The translations under genes and the position numbers were made by a program. A stretch of DNA of 64,000 bases from Sulfitobacter sp. SK012 (lineage in GTDB: Bacteria; Pseudomonadota; Alphaproteobacteria; Rhodobacterales; Rhodobacteraceae), in assembly GCF_003352085.1 (NCBI RefSeq), contig NZ_CP025804.1, forward strand, positions 1,984,001-2,048,000, given 5' to 3'. Shown here in pieces: positions 62,498 to 64,000 of this stretch. The notes under the pieces were generated by a model. It ran no database searches. It was not told the DNA's origin and saw only the letters and a program-made list of their open reading frames with translations. How positions within the stretch are numbered: position 1 is the stretch's first letter; every line of letters begins with the position of its first letter.

Positions 62498-63190
62498 TCA
62501 GAGACGTTTTTTCTCCGCCGCAAACGGGCTGAGACCCAGCCAATTCTGCATCTTCTCAGCGATTGTTCGAGACCCGTCTAGGCTAAGCGTTCCCTGTTCA
62601 AGTTCTTGCCTGACAGTCGTAAAACCCATCCAGATGGAAGTCATTGGCCTGAGCGTTGTGGTCACATAAAGGTCCACTTCGAAACCCGGATCAATGGAAC
62701 ATAAATCGATTGAACCAGTTTCTTCGGCTATCATCCACCAGTTCTGCTGGGCTTCGGAAAGGTCCGTATAGTGAAACTTAATGACACTCTGGCGTTCGGG
62801 TAAGGGGTCTACGTTCAAGTTTCGACGCATGTCCCACATCAACAAGGTAGGGTCGAGGTTCTCAAGTGTGAGATCAGCATCTACCCAACGCTGCCCCCAA
62901 ACACCGATGGCTTCGATCACGCTTCTTAGGTCACGGCCTGCCTCGGTCAGTACATATTCGTAAGCGCCACGTTTGGTGGATGACTTTATTCGGTCAATCA
63001 CGCCGGAGGCTTCAAGCTCCTTTAAGCGTTGTGACGGAAGTGCCGGCGACATGCGCGGCATCCCCTTTCGCAGATCACCGAATTTAGTCGACCCTTCCAC
63101 TAACTCACGCAGAAGTACGATCGTCCATTTTGTGCATAGTATTTCTGAAGCCATCGCAACGGGGCAAAATTGTTTGTAGCCAGCAGTCAT
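62498..63190 (-). CDS. HxlR-family transcriptional regulator
   Basis: A 230-residue regulator. The N-terminal winged helix (about 10-105) has the HxlR pattern: CPVAMASEILCTKWTIVLLRELVEG, FGDLRKGMPRMSP and GAYEYVLTEAGRDL. The C-terminal 110 residues form a second domain, perhaps SCP2-like ligand binding, which most HxlR proteins lack. A conserved Cys in the N-terminal arm is typical of redox or electrophile sensors. AAAGGAGAC precedes ATG 63190. Divergent from the globin gene across 172 bp, which it may control. Confidence 0.85.
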   Translation of the reverse strand: MTAGYKQFCPVAMASEILCTKWTIVLLRELVEGSTKFGDLRKGMPRMSPALPSQRLKELEASGVIDRIKSSTKRGAYEYVLTEAGRDLRSVIEAIGVWGQRWVDADLTLENLDPTLLMWDMRRNLNVDPLPERQSVIKFHYTDLSEAQQNWWMIAEETGSIDLCSIDPGFEVDLYVTTTLRPMTSIWMGFTTVRQELEQGTLSLDGSRTIAEKMQNWLGLSPFAAEKKRL

Positions 63191-63362
63191 TATGTTGTCT
63201 CCTTTATAACTCCAGAGCTGATCTGGAAGGTATCTTTAGAAGTTTAGACTGTATCTACAGCGTAAACCACAAAGGTTCAGTTTCTGAACTAGACGGCAGG
63301 AGATTGAGCTCACTAGAGTACATCCAAGGCAAAATCTTGATATTTGGTAAAAGGAATACAAA

Positions 63363-63722
63363 ATGACCGATACGCTTTATTCACGCCTGGGTGGAACAGA
63401 TGGTATCCGAAAAATAGCTGACACTCTTGTGGACAACCACACTACCAACGCTGCGATTTCACCACGGTTTGCTGGCACCGACCTGACAAACTTGAAAAAG
63501 ATGGCGGGCGATCTGTTGATCACCGGGTCGGGCGGACCAGAAATCTACTCGGGTAAAGACATGATTTCAGCTCACAAGCATATGAACATCAGTGGCAGCG
63601 AATTTGTTGCGGTTCTTGATGACGCTGTAGCTGCAATGAACGCCAACAGTGTCGGACAGCGTGAAAAGGAAGAAGTTCTGTTTATGCTCTACAGCCTGAA
63701 AGACCAAGTGATCGAAGTTTGA
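63363..63722 (+). CDS. Group I truncated haemoglobin
   Basis: A 119-residue 2-over-2 globin. The N-terminal LYSRLGGTDGIRKIADTLVD, the proximal His71 in DMISAHKHMNI and the C-terminal helix fit the TrHb1 family. The usual aromatic pair at the B9/B10 position (Phe-Tyr) is not seen at its place (ADTLVDNH), so oxygen or NO binding properties may differ from classical members. AAAGGA precedes ATG 63363. Probably regulated by the divergent HxlR gene. Confidence 0.85.
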   Translation: MTDTLYSRLGGTDGIRKIADTLVDNHTTNAAISPRFAGTDLTNLKKMAGDLLITGSGGPEIYSGKDMISAHKHMNISGSEFVAVLDDAVAAMNANSVGQREKEEVLFMLYSLKDQVIEV

Positions 63723-64000
63723 TAGGTTAGCCGCGAGATAGTTGCCTCCGCACTCTTGCGGCCAAAGCCTGTGTTCTGATTTCACAGCCGAAAGGTGATA
63801 CAATCCAATTTGGCGGATTGGTTCAACCGGACCTTCGCCGCAACGATTACCAAGGTTTGCAGTGGGCCCAAAGCGGTGGCTGGATTGGCTCGAACTAACG
63901 GCAGTTTTGTCCCGCATAGCGATCCCTCGAGGTTTTGAATTGCTGCACTGTGCATGAATGTCCGGTTTAGTTAAGCTGGGTCGCGGCGACGGACTAGACC
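63723..64000. other. Right edge, intergenic with repeat-like sequence
   Basis: About 278 bp. ACGGCAGTTTTGTCCCGCATAG at about 63897 matches the left arm of copy D (GGCGGCTTTGTCCCACATAG). No gene is seen before the window ends. Confidence 0.45.

Noticed and set aside
1..64000. CRISPR arrays, rRNA genes, complete prophage
   Set aside because: No regularly spaced identical repeats, no rRNA sequence and no phage structural genes were seen on either strand.

Overview
The window looks like chromosome of a marine alphaproteobacterium of the Roseobacter group (Rhodobacterales). This is inferred from gene content and protein style: a urea ABC importer (urtABCDE), PPK2 beside a YdcH/DUF465 protein, DUF1330, a CIA30 protein, a LuxR/Rieske catabolic cluster, a sulfatase, and a Fur/DUF2796/DUF3299 zinc-type locus. 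No rRNA, no complete tRNA and no CRISPR array was seen. Gene density is moderate, and several genes are broken.

Layout. 0.2-3.4 kb: an alpha-methylacyl-CoA racemase-like protein and a secreted sulfatase. 4.1-13.8 kb: a catabolic island with a NicX/M29-like protein, a creatininase-family amidohydrolase, a polar-amino-acid-type ABC importer, two AhpD/CMD-fold proteins flanking a Rieske oxygenase, a PLP aminotransferase, an ornithine-cyclodeaminase-like reductase and a LuxR regulator. Together they look like uptake and breakdown of an unidentified nitrogenous, possibly cyclic, compound. 13.9-18.2 kb: small genes, PPK2 and a CIA30 protein. 18.2-19.6 kb: a decayed CadC-type regulator. 20.3-22.6 kb: a DUF3300-DUF2950 pair. 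22.9-24.8 kb: 2OG oxygenase and cytidylyltransferase genes divergent from a CDP-alcohol phosphatidyltransferase, probably lipid head-group chemistry. 25.4-34.3 kb: an accessory stretch with an IS30 element, an IS3 element whose orfB carries an amber codon, an SDR, a GlxA regulator, a flavin oxidoreductase and a nitronate monooxygenase broken by one TGA.

35.3-41.4 kb: a probable metal-homeostasis locus. A Fur/Zur regulator with a palindromic operator leads a minus-strand operon of a His/Asp-rich DUF2796 protein, a LolD/FtsX-type ABC pair, two DUF3299 proteins and an unknown secreted protein. A third DUF3299 gene converges on it. 41.9-47.8 kb: the complete urt urea importer, with no urease genes inside the window.

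47.9-52.9 kb: a mobile-element junction. Within 700 bp lie a tRNA-Gly 5' relic and orphan 3' halves of tRNA-Cys and tRNA-Asn, followed by a tyrosine integrase and a translationally coupled set of small element genes. The intact tRNA-Asn that should mark the far end is not in the window. 53-58.5 kb: a giant SAM-adenylate cyclase-ATPase-TPR protein, a DUF4242 protein and a second flavin oxidoreductase. 58.9-63.7 kb: a secreted TPR protein, a sulfotransferase, and an HxlR regulator divergent from a truncated haemoglobin.

A family of about 45-bp imperfect repeats occurs in several intergenic gaps. All identifications come from reading the sequence and from family knowledge; no database search was run.
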